Below the pieces are notes generated by a model that saw nothing but the letters and a program-made list of their open reading frames with translations, was not told the origin of the DNA and searched no databases. From Oscillospiraceae bacterium (lineage in GTDB: Bacteria > Bacillota > Clostridia > Oscillospirales > Ruminococcaceae), in NCBI GenBank assembly GCA_017432285.1, contig JAFRJM010000017.1:43624-107623 (forward strand): a DNA stretch of 64,000 nucleotides, in the 5' to 3' direction. Positions 37,892 to 46,729 of this stretch are shown here, in pieces; position 1 is the first letter of the stretch; each line of letters starts with the position of its first letter. Both the position numbers and the translations under genes were made by a program.

Positions 37892-39550
37892 ATGAGCAGA
37901 ACATGGCTTAAGTCATACAGGAAGATGACCATAATCCTGGCCGTCATGTTTTTCCTTGTCTGTGTTTTGGGGACCTCAGGCAGTTTTCCGGTCAGGAACA
38001 TAGGCTCATACCTGGGAATGTTCATGTGCATCTACTGGACTATGGCGGAGAGAAAACGCATTCTGCAGCCCGAACAAAAGAGATATCTGAGCCTGATCGG
38101 CAATCTGCTGATTTTTCTTTACTGTCTCCGCGAGATACGGGGACTGTACTTTGACAGATCGTCTCCTTTTTCGAGATATCTGTGGTATCTGTATTATCTG
38201 ACGATCCTTGCAGTTCCGCTGCTTTCATTCTTCACCGCATGGAATACATCGGGGAAAGAGACGAAGAGACAGAAGGCAGGAAAGATCGCACTAATAGTCA
38301 TCTTCATAGCTCTGCTAGCTGGCCTCCTTACTAACGATCTGCATCAGGCAGCATTCGTTTTTGCCGACATTTCGGATACAACCGTTTATCAGAGGGGATG
38401 GCTTTATTACGCCTGCGTGGGCTGGGTCGTCCTGTTGGTAGTAAGCGCGTTCCTGCTTTTGCTCCGAGGGGCGAGGAAGGAGTATCATTTCCGTCTGATA
38501 TGGATCCCTGTCGTTCTGCTGATCGCCGCATCGCTTTATATGATACTGGGATTGGTTGGGAAAACAGATTCTTTACTGGCAGGGTTCGGTATCAGACTCA
38601 GATTCCAGGATGCATTTGCGTTTGGCACGCTTGCGTTCTGGGAAGCCTGCACGGAGATAGGGCTTATTCCGTCAAATACGATGTATGAGGATATCTTTGA
38701 AGAATCTGAGTGGGATGCCCAGATAGTCAACAGGAAAGGGAAAGTCATATATGCATCTCAGAACGCGTCTGAAGTATCTAAGGAGGATATGACTCGCGCA
38801 GACAGAAAAGGCGTTATGATCTCAAAAACGCTCCGCCTACACAAATTGCCTATCACAGGAGGATATGTGCTATGGACAGAGGATATGTCTCCGGTGCAGC
38901 AGCTCAATGAAGATCTGCAGGATATTGCGGATCAGCTCAGTGAGGAGAACGTGATCCTCCAGAAAGAAAATGAGCTCCGCTCACAGAAAGCGGAGTATGA
39001 GATAGAGAATGAATTGTACGATCAGCTCAACGCTGACCTGCAGAGCAAAATAAAACAGATAGATGCGCTTGTCAGTGTGGAGACGGAAAAAGAAGACCAG
39101 TATCTGCAGAACCTGAGAGTTGCATGCGTCTACTGTGCATACCTGAAGCGCAGAGCAAACCTCTATCTTTTGGCAGAACAGGAACCCACTGTATCCGTAG
39201 CCGAAGTGGAACTGTCTATCCGAGAGTCTCTTGAATACCTGAAACTTCTTAAAGTTCAGAGCAGTTCACAGGTGTTCGGTGAAGGTGAGCTTACGGGTCA
39301 GGAAGCGCTTATCTTGTATGAGACTTTTGAAAAGATCCTTGAGATACTTCTTCCGTATTTGGAAGCATGCCTCGTCACCGTAAGCGGACAGCAGCACGGC
39401 GGTCTGCAGATCGCGGCCGTTCTCCGGACGGAGAAGATCCCGGGCGGCACGGATTCCATCATGAAGAAGCTGGAAGAAATCGACAGACTCTCCTCGGAGT
39501 GGGATGAAGGAACACTATTCCTCCGCTGGAAGAAAGGAGGACTCGTATGA
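37892..39550 (+). CDS. Multi-TM PAS sensor protein lacking a kinase core
   Basis: 552 residues. Seven or eight helices fill ~10-245, like the 7TM N-terminal region of some Firmicute histidine kinases. A PAS-like segment follows (WDAQIVNRKGKVIYASQNAS, ~284-303), then a long coiled coil (~345-405, with QQLNEDLQDIADQLSEENVI) and an alpha-helical C-terminal domain to ~545. I find no phosphoacceptor H-box, N-box or Gly boxes, so it cannot phosphorylate alone. It shares an ATGA overlap with the kinase gene downstream and should act as its input module. ATG 37892 follows AGGAGAG. Confidence 0.8.
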   Translation: MSRTWLKSYRKMTIILAVMFFLVCVLGTSGSFPVRNIGSYLGMFMCIYWTMAERKRILQPEQKRYLSLIGNLLIFLYCLREIRGLYFDRSSPFSRYLWYLYYLTILAVPLLSFFTAWNTSGKETKRQKAGKIALIVIFIALLAGLLTNDLHQAAFVFADISDTTVYQRGWLYYACVGWVVLLVVSAFLLLLRGARKEYHFRLIWIPVVLLIAASLYMILGLVGKTDSLLAGFGIRLRFQDAFAFGTLAFWEACTEIGLIPSNTMYEDIFEESEWDAQIVNRKGKVIYASQNASEVSKEDMTRADRKGVMISKTLRLHKLPITGGYVLWTEDMSPVQQLNEDLQDIADQLSEENVILQKENELRSQKAEYEIENELYDQLNADLQSKIKQIDALVSVETEKEDQYLQNLRVACVYCAYLKRRANLYLLAEQEPTVSVAEVELSIRESLEYLKLLKVQSSSQVFGEGELTGQEALILYETFEKILEILLPYLEACLVTVSGQQHGGLQIAAVLRTEKIPGGTDSIMKKLEEIDRLSSEWDEGTLFLRWKKGGLV

Positions 39551-40830
39551 CGCTGTTGGAAACCAATGCGCTGGCATTCGTAACGATAGGCATATGGATA
39601 ACGTTCCTTCTTCTTGCAGGTATCTACTCCACTATAAGAGCGTTCTCGCTCAGGAGGGGATGGGCAGATAAAGTCGGAGCATGTCTGAGACTGCTGGCAG
39701 CATTTATCCTTAATCAGGGGCTGGCAGTAGTAGCCATGAGGAGAGCCGGAGCAGAACTGGTAGGACTTGATCTTTTTGCAGAAAAGTGGATGACTGCTGT
39801 TCCCGCTGAGGTAGTAGTTGGCGTCCTTACCATTCTCACAGCGCTGGAAGCTTCAATAATAAACATGACGGATGATTATCTCAAGCGCAGGGTATCTGTA
39901 AACTCTATAAAGGAAGCAACAGATAAGATGCCCAGCGGCATACTGGAGTATGTTGAGAGTGGGCGGATAATCCTCATAAATCCAGCTATGGAGAAGATCG
40001 TAGACATGCTCTTCGGAGAAGAAGAGGATCTGGATGGAAAACAGCTATGGGACCTCGTGGAACAGGAGAGCAAGAAGCTGTTCGGCGAGACCTCAGATAC
40101 GCCTATCCTGATGACTGAGGATGAGTCGAAGGCGATCCTCTTCCAGAGAAACGATCATACCGTGGAGGGAGTCCCTGTCACAGAGATCCTGGCTTACGAC
40201 GTCACGGAGGCATATGCTGTCAGCAGGAAACTCATGGAGGAGAACGAACGTCTGTCTGTGCAGAGAGACAAGCTTATGGAGCTTGGAACGCTAGTGGACA
40301 ATGTCACCCGCGAGAGGGAGATGCTTGAGGCCAAGGTCCGGATCCATGATGAGCTCGGAAGCCTTCTTATTGCGACAAAGAGATATCTCACCGGGGGTGT
40401 TCAGACAGACCGGGAAGGCATAAAGACGATGTGGAAGAACAACCTTTCTCTTTTGCAGGGAAGGGAGAGAGAGCAAACTGTAGATGAGTTTGCTCCTGTT
40501 CTCAAAGCGGCGGAAGATGTCGGGGTTCAGGTGAAGGTCACGGGTGAATATCCTGAGGAGAAAGAGATACGCGAGATGCTGGTCTTTGCTCTCAGGGAAA
40601 CGCTCACCAATACCGTGCGCCACGCCGAAGGAGACGAGATAATATTCGAAATAAACGAGGAAGAAAACAAGTATCACTGTATGCTCAGTAATAACGGAAA
40701 AGCTCCGGAAGAACCGATAACCGAAAGGGGCGGGCTGAAGCATCTGAGAGAATGGGTTGAAAACTACGGAGGAACTATGGACCTGCAAAGTCTTCCCAAA
40801 GTAGTTCTCAGACTGACTTTCCCAAAGTAA
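39547..40830 (+). CDS. Membrane sensor histidine kinase (NarL-type partner)
   Basis: 427 residues: about three N-terminal helices (~10-110), a PAS-like domain (~115-215, MPSGILEYVESGRIILINPA), a coiled coil, a phosphoacceptor helix RIHDELGSLLIATKRYL (~267-283) and a HATPase domain with RETLTNTVRHAEGDEI (N-box, ~346-361) and GGLKHLREWVENYGG (~395-409). The HDELG H-box resembles HPK7-like kinases (HisKA_3 relatives). The middle Gly box is reduced to NNGKAPEE, as in related Clostridial kinases. Translationally coupled to the sensor upstream and 12 bases from the regulator. Confidence 0.85.
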   Translation: MTLLETNALAFVTIGIWITFLLLAGIYSTIRAFSLRRGWADKVGACLRLLAAFILNQGLAVVAMRRAGAELVGLDLFAEKWMTAVPAEVVVGVLTILTALEASIINMTDDYLKRRVSVNSIKEATDKMPSGILEYVESGRIILINPAMEKIVDMLFGEEEDLDGKQLWDLVEQESKKLFGETSDTPILMTEDESKAILFQRNDHTVEGVPVTEILAYDVTEAYAVSRKLMEENERLSVQRDKLMELGTLVDNVTREREMLEAKVRIHDELGSLLIATKRYLTGGVQTDREGIKTMWKNNLSLLQGREREQTVDEFAPVLKAAEDVGVQVKVTGEYPEEKEIREMLVFALRETLTNTVRHAEGDEIIFEINEEENKYHCMLSNNGKAPEEPITERGGLKHLREWVENYGGTMDLQSLPKVVLRLTFPK

Positions 40831-40842
40831 GAGGAGGAAGAA

Positions 40843-41487
40843 ATGGCTTACAAAGTATTGGTAGTGGACGACCAGAAACTGTCCCGGCAGCTGTTCTCTC
40901 TTATGATAGAGAACTCACCGAATTATGAACTGCTGTATGAACTTGAATCAGCATCCGTTGCTTATATCTACTGTGCGAAATACACTGTGGATCTGGTCAT
41001 CATGGACATAGTCATGGCGGACGGAAGCACCAGTCTGGATGAGGCAAAGAGGATAAAGACAAGTTTTCCCGACATAAAGATACTGGCTGTCACTTCTATG
41101 CCAGAGGTCTCATATCTCAAGAAGGCGAGAGCGGCAGGAATAGACAGTTTTTGGTATAAAGAAGCAGACGATATCACTCTGCTGGAGATTATGGATCTCA
41201 CCATGCAGGGCGAATCAATATATCCGGATCACACACCTGAACTCACGATCGGCAACGCGAAGAGCTATGACTTCACCCCGTCGGAGATCCGTGTACTGCG
41301 CGAGATGACTACAGGCGCATCAAACAATGAAATTGCGGAAAAGCTGTTCATAGATGTAACTACAGTCAAAAAACACATCACCAACATGCTGCAGAAGACC
41401 GGATTCAAGAACCGCACGGAGCTTGCAATAGAGGCCAGAGTGCACGGGCTGGTGATTGGTAGAAAAGAAGACGAAGTCGACTATTAA
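40843..41487 (+). CDS. LuxR/NarL-family response regulator
   Basis: 214 residues. Receiver domain: VVDDQKLSRQ (acidic pocket), LVIMDIVMADG (phosphoacceptor Asp ~52), AVTSMPE and a conserved Lys in FWYKEADD. LuxR output domain: FTPSEIRVLREMTTGASNNE (~145-164), then IAEKLFIDVTTVKKHITNML with the recognition helix and GFKNRTELAIEARVHGLV. DNA-binding transcription factor controlled by the kinase upstream. A new promoter (41477-41505) for the mutase begins within its end. Confidence 0.93.
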   Translation: MAYKVLVVDDQKLSRQLFSLMIENSPNYELLYELESASVAYIYCAKYTVDLVIMDIVMADGSTSLDEAKRIKTSFPDIKILAVTSMPEVSYLKKARAAGIDSFWYKEADDITLLEIMDLTMQGESIYPDHTPELTIGNAKSYDFTPSEIRVLREMTTGASNNEIAEKLFIDVTTVKKHITNMLQKTGFKNRTELAIEARVHGLVIGRKEDEVDY

Positions 41488-41505
41488 CTGTATTTGACTT
41501 ATAAT
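41477..41505 (+). promoter_or_regulatory. Promoter of the phosphosugar mutase
   Basis: TCGACT, 17-base spacer, perfect TATAAT (41500-41505); start codon at 41537 after GGAGGT. Confidence 0.6.
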
Positions 41506-41536
41506 TAATATATAAACAACAGGAGGTACATCTCGA

Positions 41537-43231
41537 ATGGATGCTAAGAAGAAATTCCAGGAATGGCTGGACAGGCTGAGCAAGAAAGATCCTCTTTATG
41601 CCGAGCTTCTGGCTATCAAGGATAATGATGAAGAGATAGAAGAGCGATTCTATCAGTACATAGCATTCGGTACAGCTGGTCTGCGCGGCATCGTAGGAGC
41701 CGGGTCCAACCGAATGAACTTCAAAGTAGTCGGCAAAACGACACAGGGCATAGCGGATTACATTGCGGAGCATGGTCAGGAGGCTATGGACCGCGGCGTT
41801 GTTATCGCTCATGACTGCAGACACTTCTCCAGAGAGTTCTGCGAGCTTACCGCATCTATCCTGGCAGCCAACGGGATAAAGGCATATGTCTTCCCGTCCC
41901 TGAGGCCGACACCGGAGCTTGCTTACATGGTGCGCTATTTGGGAACCATCGCCGGCATCAACATCACAGCATCGCACAACCCCAAGATCTATAACGGATA
42001 CAAGGCATACTGGGAGGACGGATGCCAGGTAAGCCGTGATGTCGCAAACGGAATGTATGAGAAGATCCTTAAGGTGGATGAATTCACCGGGATCAAGAAG
42101 ATAGATTTCGACGAAGGTGTGGCAGACGGAAGGATCGTCGTACTTGGACCTGAATATGACAGAGCATATCTGGACGCCATCGAAGCTATGGCTATCCACA
42201 GTGGTGACGAACTGGATCTTGACATCCCGTTCGTATTCACTCCTCTTAACGGGTGCAGTTCCATCCCGTTCCGTGAGATGCTGAAAGACCGCGGATTCAA
42301 CAACTGGGCTATCGTTGAAGAGCAGAAAGATCCCGATCCGGACTTCACAACCGTGGGATATCCGAACCCGGAGGATCCGAAAGCGTTTGCTCTCGCAGAA
42401 AAGCTCGGCAAAGAGTTCGGAGCAGAGCTTCTCATGGCAACAGACCCTGACGGAGACCGGTTTGTAATCGAGATCCGCGATGAGAACGGAAACTACAAGT
42501 GGATGAACGGCAACCAGACAGGATATCTGCTTCTCAACTATATCCTTGAAGGGAAGAAAGATGCCGGAACACTTCCTGACAACGGATGTGTTATAAAGTC
42601 CATTGTCACTAGCAACCTTAGCACAAAGATCGCAGAGGCATATGGCGTAAAGATGTTTGAGGCGCTCACAGGGTTCCCGAGCATATGCGGAAGGATCCCG
42701 GAGCTCACTGAGAAGGGATATGAATACCAGTTCGCATATGAGGAGTCCGTAGGATATGCAGTATGCCCTGAAGTCCGAGACAAGGACGGTATCTCCGCAG
42801 GCATGATGGTAGCTGAAGCCGCAGCATATTACCGCAAACAGGGTAAAACACTATGGGATGTTCTTCAGGAGCTCTATGCCAAATACGGATACTGCAATGA
42901 AGATGAACCTAACATTGTTCTTGAAGGACTTGCCGGACAGGCAAGGATCAAGCGCATGATGGAATATGTGCGGGCAAATCTTCCTACAGAAGTAGCCGGA
43001 GCAAAAGTCGTGAAAGTCATCGATTATAAAGACGGATATGAGGATATCCTCCCGTCCAACGTTCTCCGTTTCTTCCTGGACAACAACAGCTGGTTCGCGA
43101 TCCGCCCGTCAGGAACAGAACCGAAGATCAAATTCTACTTCTATACCATTCAGGACAGCAATGAGAAAGCTGCAGAAGTCAACAAGAAGATCAAAGAAGA
43201 AGTTTTTGCTCTTGTTCAGTCGGTAAAATAA
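41537..43231 (+). CDS. Phosphosugar mutase (phosphoglucomutase/phosphomannomutase)
   Basis: 564-residue alpha-D-phosphohexomutase of the Firmicute PgcA/PgmB type. Four domains: TAGLRGIVGAGSNRMN (~48-63), active Ser loop ITASHNPKIYNGYKAYW (~140-156), metal loop ATDPDGDRFVIE (~303-314), sugar-binding loop AYEESVGYAV (~402-411) and phosphate loop RPSGTEPKIKFYF near the end. It interconverts hexose-1- and hexose-6-phosphate, feeding UDP-glucose for surface glycans. Strong GGAGGT site. Confidence 0.94.
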   Translation: MDAKKKFQEWLDRLSKKDPLYAELLAIKDNDEEIEERFYQYIAFGTAGLRGIVGAGSNRMNFKVVGKTTQGIADYIAEHGQEAMDRGVVIAHDCRHFSREFCELTASILAANGIKAYVFPSLRPTPELAYMVRYLGTIAGINITASHNPKIYNGYKAYWEDGCQVSRDVANGMYEKILKVDEFTGIKKIDFDEGVADGRIVVLGPEYDRAYLDAIEAMAIHSGDELDLDIPFVFTPLNGCSSIPFREMLKDRGFNNWAIVEEQKDPDPDFTTVGYPNPEDPKAFALAEKLGKEFGAELLMATDPDGDRFVIEIRDENGNYKWMNGNQTGYLLLNYILEGKKDAGTLPDNGCVIKSIVTSNLSTKIAEAYGVKMFEALTGFPSICGRIPELTEKGYEYQFAYEESVGYAVCPEVRDKDGISAGMMVAEAAAYYRKQGKTLWDVLQELYAKYGYCNEDEPNIVLEGLAGQARIKRMMEYVRANLPTEVAGAKVVKVIDYKDGYEDILPSNVLRFFLDNNSWFAIRPSGTEPKIKFYFYTIQDSNEKAAEVNKKIKEEVFALVQSVK

Positions 43232-43252
43232 CATAGAGATACAAATAAAAAG

Positions 43253-43282
43253 AAAAAGCCGTGTGAGAACACGGCTTTTTTG
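43253..43282 (+). terminator. Terminator of the phosphosugar mutase gene
   Basis: 12-bp stem AAAAAGCCGTGT / ACACGGCTTTTT, loop GAGA, T-run of seven. Confidence 0.9.
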
Positions 43283-43308
43283 TGTACAAACATATGTGTT
43301 TCTAAAAT
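43280..43308 (+). promoter_or_regulatory. Putative promoter of the surface-protein gene
   Basis: TTGTGT (43280-43285), 17-base spacer, TAAAAT (43303-43308). It overlaps the tail of the mutase terminator and would give a 5' leader of ~150 bases. Confidence 0.5.
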
Positions 43309-43325
43309 AAAACCACCTCTACAAA

Positions 43326-43414
43326 GCGTCACAAAAAGAATTTTAAAAATGACGGTTAAACATTTTTTTGTGACGCCTGCCATGACGGACGGGTCTGTAT
43401 CATATAGACATGGC
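43326..43414 (+). other. Structured leader RNA of the surface-protein gene
   Basis: Two successive inverted repeats in the untranslated leader: GCGTCACAAAAA (43326-43337) / TTTTTGTGACGC (43365-43376), 12 bp perfect with a 27-base loop; then GCCATG (43379-43384) / CATGGC (43409-43414), with an inner TCT/AGA pairing. Neither is followed by a T-run, so they are not ordinary terminators. I do not match it to a known riboswitch class. ATG follows 50 bases later after AGAGGT. Confidence 0.5.
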
Positions 43415-43465
43415 AAACAACCGGACACGAACTGGTGACCGACAAAAAACAAAGAGGTAAATAAA

Positions 43466-45637
43466 ATGAAAAAGAGAAATATGAGACTTTTATCCGTCAT
43501 ACTCTCACTCATACTGGTATTCCAGGTTATGCCTGCAGGAGTATTCGCAAATGAGATCTCTGAAGAAGAGCAGGTAACAGTAATAGAAGAAGTAACAGAG
43601 ACAGCAGCCGAGGTCGAACTCGTTGAGACCGAAACAGTTGAAGAAGAGAATAACGAAGAGGAAGCGATTGCAGAAGTTTCTGAAGAAGCTTCCGAGGAGA
43701 ACCTCAACGTCGAGGAAGAGACTGAGACAGTCGAAGAGACCGAGACAGTCGAAGAGACCGCACAGGTCGAGGAAGAGACCGAAGCAGCCGAAGAGGCCGA
43801 GACAATCGAAGAGATCGCTCCGGTCGAAGAAGAGGCTCCGGCAATCGAAGAAGAAATTAAAGAAGAGGCTGAGGAGACCGAAGATGTTTCCTGGAAAAGC
43901 TACACCCTCTACAACTACATCTCCATCAACGAAGGTAAGAGCTACATCAGCCTTAACACACAGGAGAACGGGATCAGCGCACCGAAGTCCGCAACTGAGT
44001 TCCACAAAGATAACGGCAACAACAGATACGACCTTTTAACAAGCGAATATGAGATCGCCGGTTACGATCTTACCCAGCTGGTCCTGACCACAGGCGGCTA
44101 CAGCTTCGTAGAGAAGAGCGTTGCCAAAGAAGGACAGCCCTACTTCATCGCAAGACTTGACCGCGTCGAGGCAGTTGCAGCAGCAAACTTCAGACCCAGC
44201 GACTGTGTACAGGGTATCGAGAGCTTCACATCTCTCAGCAACAGCCACATCACCTTCCACCGCAACTGGTACCTGACCCTTGTCACCCCGATGACAAGCA
44301 ACAAGCTCCTGACCGGTGTCCGCCTGGGCGACGGCAAGAACGGAAACGGCGACGGCAAGTACTACGGCATTGAATACACCGAGAACTTCCAGGCAGTCGA
44401 CTCCAGACTCATCCCCTTCAGCACCAAACTGAGAGCAGACCAGTACAGCATCGCAGATTACGATTTCACAAACCTTACCCTTACATACAAAGGCGAAACA
44501 TACGCATACCGTCCGAACGGCCCTGTAGCCGGAGACGGAGAAGCATTCCACTACTACACAGTAAGCTTCATGAAAATAGACAAACTCAACAAATCCACCT
44601 ACGGCGGCGGATATCTGGCAGAGAACTGGCCGGCATGGTCACTGATCAACAGCAGCGCAGCAGGCAAAGACGGTTATCCTTATCTTGCAGGCTACTACCA
44701 CAGAGATTATCAGGCAACACTGATGGTTGGAGACGCACCCGCAGTCATCGAGGAAGAGCCGGTCGTTGAGGAGATCGCTCCGGTCGTTGAGGAAGAACCG
44801 ATCGTTGAAGAGACCACTCCGGTCGTTGAGGAAGAACTGATCGTTGAAGAGACCACTCCGGTCGTTGAGGAAGAACCGATCGTTGAGGAGATCGCTCCGG
44901 TCGTTGAGGAAGAGCCGATCGTTGAGGAAGAGCCGGTCGTTGAGGAAGAGCCGGTCGTCGAAGAGATCGCTCAGATCGTTGAAGAAGAGCCTATCGTCGA
45001 AGAGATCGCTCCGGTCGTTGAGGAAGAGCCAGTCGTCGAAGAGATTGCTCAGATCGTCGAAGAAGAGGCAGTCGCTGAAGAGATCGCTCAGATCGTTGAG
45101 GAAGAAGCAGTCGTCGAAGAGATCGCACAGGTCATCGAGGAAGCTCCCGCTGCAGCAGAGATCACAGAAACCTATTTAAACTCATATGCACCGGCAGTAA
45201 AGCCCGCAGCAGTAAATGAGCAGAACGCTGATGAAAATGCACAGGTATCTGCTCCCCAGGCTAAGCCCATCGTTCAGGTCATCGAAGAGACAGTCCTTCC
45301 GATGGCAGCTGCTCCATCAGCAGTAACTAGAGAGTGGGCACTTATTAACCTCATCTCCATGATCGCAGCTGCATTCATCTCCCTGGTAATGGCAATCACA
45401 TTCTTCTGCAAAGATGAAGAGGAAGAGAACGAGGAAGACAATAACCAGAAAAACTGGAGCAAATTCCTTGGAATCATCCCCGCAGCAGTATCTGTCATCG
45501 CATTCGCCCTCACTGAGGACATGAATACATTGATGGTTCTTACAGATAAGTGGACAGCCTTCATGGTGATCATCCTTCTGGTAGATCTGGCCCTTGCCTA
45601 CCTCTCAAGGAACGGAAAGAAAGAAGAGATCGCATGA
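43466..45637 (+). CDS. Acidic repeat surface protein with C-terminal membrane anchor
   Basis: 723 residues. A signal peptide (KKRNMRLLSVILSLILVFQV, then MPAGVFA-N) is followed by a Glu-rich stalk (~30-150), a central domain (~150-425), a second Glu/Val-rich repeat stalk (~428-562), a linker and a C-terminal anchor of about three helices (~615-710) containing ALINLISMIAAAFISLVMAI and TDKWTAFMVIILLVDLALAY with charged DEEEENEEDNNQ between. The central domain looks internally duplicated: YEIAGYDLTQLVLTTGGYSF (~193) resembles YSIADYDFTNLTLTYKGETY (~331). There is no LPxTG motif. Probably an exported adhesin or structural protein; binding partner unknown. Followed by a strong terminator. Confidence 0.85.
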   Translation: MKKRNMRLLSVILSLILVFQVMPAGVFANEISEEEQVTVIEEVTETAAEVELVETETVEEENNEEEAIAEVSEEASEENLNVEEETETVEETETVEETAQVEEETEAAEEAETIEEIAPVEEEAPAIEEEIKEEAEETEDVSWKSYTLYNYISINEGKSYISLNTQENGISAPKSATEFHKDNGNNRYDLLTSEYEIAGYDLTQLVLTTGGYSFVEKSVAKEGQPYFIARLDRVEAVAAANFRPSDCVQGIESFTSLSNSHITFHRNWYLTLVTPMTSNKLLTGVRLGDGKNGNGDGKYYGIEYTENFQAVDSRLIPFSTKLRADQYSIADYDFTNLTLTYKGETYAYRPNGPVAGDGEAFHYYTVSFMKIDKLNKSTYGGGYLAENWPAWSLINSSAAGKDGYPYLAGYYHRDYQATLMVGDAPAVIEEEPVVEEIAPVVEEEPIVEETTPVVEEELIVEETTPVVEEEPIVEEIAPVVEEEPIVEEEPVVEEEPVVEEIAQIVEEEPIVEEIAPVVEEEPVVEEIAQIVEEEAVAEEIAQIVEEEAVVEEIAQVIEEAPAAAEITETYLNSYAPAVKPAAVNEQNADENAQVSAPQAKPIVQVIEETVLPMAAAPSAVTREWALINLISMIAAAFISLVMAITFFCKDEEEENEEDNNQKNWSKFLGIIPAAVSVIAFALTEDMNTLMVLTDKWTAFMVIILLVDLALAYLSRNGKKEEIA
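44745..45145 (+). repeat. Degenerate tandem repeat coding VEEEP(V/I)VEE units
   Basis: About 400 bases of imperfect 30-45-base units encoding variants of PVVEEEPIVEEIA / TTPVVEEE / IAQIVEEE. Unit edges vary, and some units differ by single codons, typical of slippage or recombination within a coding repeat. Confidence 0.85.
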
Positions 45638-45655
45638 TCTGAACCAAATAAAAAC

Positions 45656-45685
45656 AAAGATGCCCAGCATATGCTGGGCATCTTT
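45656..45685. terminator. Bidirectional terminator after the surface-protein gene
   Basis: 15-bp palindromic AAAGATGCCCAGCAT / ATGCTGGGCATCTTT between convergent genes; it can also stop the WYL-regulator transcript. Confidence 0.85.
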
Positions 45686-45724
45686 CATTGAAAGACAATA
45701 TGTCTATTGTCCTTATTTGATAAA

Positions 45725-46729
45725 TCAATCAAGAGTCTCGGTAAAAGAAATAGAACGTTTCATGTAATCAATATATGCTTTGCGAACGTCTACAGGGGCG
45801 AGTATTGAGGCTTCTTCCCCGAAACTCATGACCCACGCAAAAAACTGAGGGCTGACAGCTACGTCTGCAAGGAAAGAGAAATAATCAGCATCTTCTTCAG
45901 TTATACGTATATCTTTCCCAAATCGGTCTATAGCTGCTCCGATGAGATGGTTTGCGAAGATAAGCCGTACTTGCCTGGTCTCACCATGATACATTCCGAA
46001 TACCATGGAATTGTATCTGCCTAGATCTATGGATTTGAAGACATCAGATCCGGTTCTTTTATCTGAGGTTTCCTGTAGTGATGCTATCTTGTCTACTCGG
46101 AAATGCTTCATGACAGCATCATCTTCATCATACCCGAGGAGGTAATAGTTTTCATTGTCCAGTATAAGAGCATATGGGCTTATATGATAGTAAGCACCAT
46201 CTTTTCTGAACACACGCTCTTTTTTTAGGTTGTATTCATAGTAACGGAATAGAACAGAATGATTGTTGGATATTGCGGAAGAGAGAGTGTCTACAGTGTA
46301 AAAAACGCTCTCATTCATGCTTTTGACGCGTCCGCTTACTATGACCTGCCTTTGGAGATCTTGAGCTTGATGATAGGAGCCGAGGCCTTCCAGTTTCTGA
46401 ATGAGCGCACGTGTCTTTTTTTCTGTAATAAAGCGGGAACTCTGGACACTGTCCACTAACAGCTTGAGTTCAGGAAGTTCAAAATCTCTTGAACCTACAT
46501 AGTATACGGTAGAATTGTCTGGGAGCCTTGTGCGGATGAGATCGATTCCAGATTCCTCAAGTGTTGAGAGGTCAGAATAAAGAGTCTTCCTTTCAACCTC
46601 AAATCCTGCATTGCTGAGAGCAGACTGAATGTCAGAAAGGGAGACCATGTTATTCTCATCGGTTTCTCTGAGCATATAATTCTGGAGAAAAAGGATTCGT
46701 CGCTTCTGATTAGATGGTATCTTCGCCAT
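45725..46729 (-). CDS. WYL-domain transcriptional regulator
   Basis: 334 residues. An N-terminal winged helix-turn-helix (KRRILFLQNYMLRETDENNM, then VSLSDIQSALSNAGFEVERK at ~28-47) is followed by a WYL ligand-sensing domain around ISPYALILDNENYYLLGYDE (~183-202; the family's W-x-Y/L replaced by an N-Y-Y-L form) and a WCX C-terminal domain ending VDVRKAYIDYMKRSI. WYL regulators sense nucleotides or nucleic acids and are often near defence or stress genes; none is visible here. ATG 46729 follows AAGGAGA and lies 20 bases inside the preceding gene. Confidence 0.88.
   Translation of the reverse strand: MAKIPSNQKRRILFLQNYMLRETDENNMVSLSDIQSALSNAGFEVERKTLYSDLSTLEESGIDLIRTRLPDNSTVYYVGSRDFELPELKLLVDSVQSSRFITEKKTRALIQKLEGLGSYHQAQDLQRQVIVSGRVKSMNESVFYTVDTLSSAISNNHSVLFRYYEYNLKKERVFRKDGAYYHISPYALILDNENYYLLGYDEDDAVMKHFRVDKIASLQETSDKRTGSDVFKSIDLGRYNSMVFGMYHGETRQVRLIFANHLIGAAIDRFGKDIRITEEDADYFSFLADVAVSPQFFAWVMSFGEEASILAPVDVRKAYIDYMKRSISFTETLD

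Noticed and set aside
44745-45145. CRISPR-like repeat array
   Set aside because: Units are imperfect, in frame and lack spacers of constant size; they belong to a coding sequence.
44844-45179. Alternative-frame Arg/Ser/Leu repeat protein
   Set aside because: It is the +1 reading of the acidic repeat in the surface-protein gene, with no start site or independent signal.
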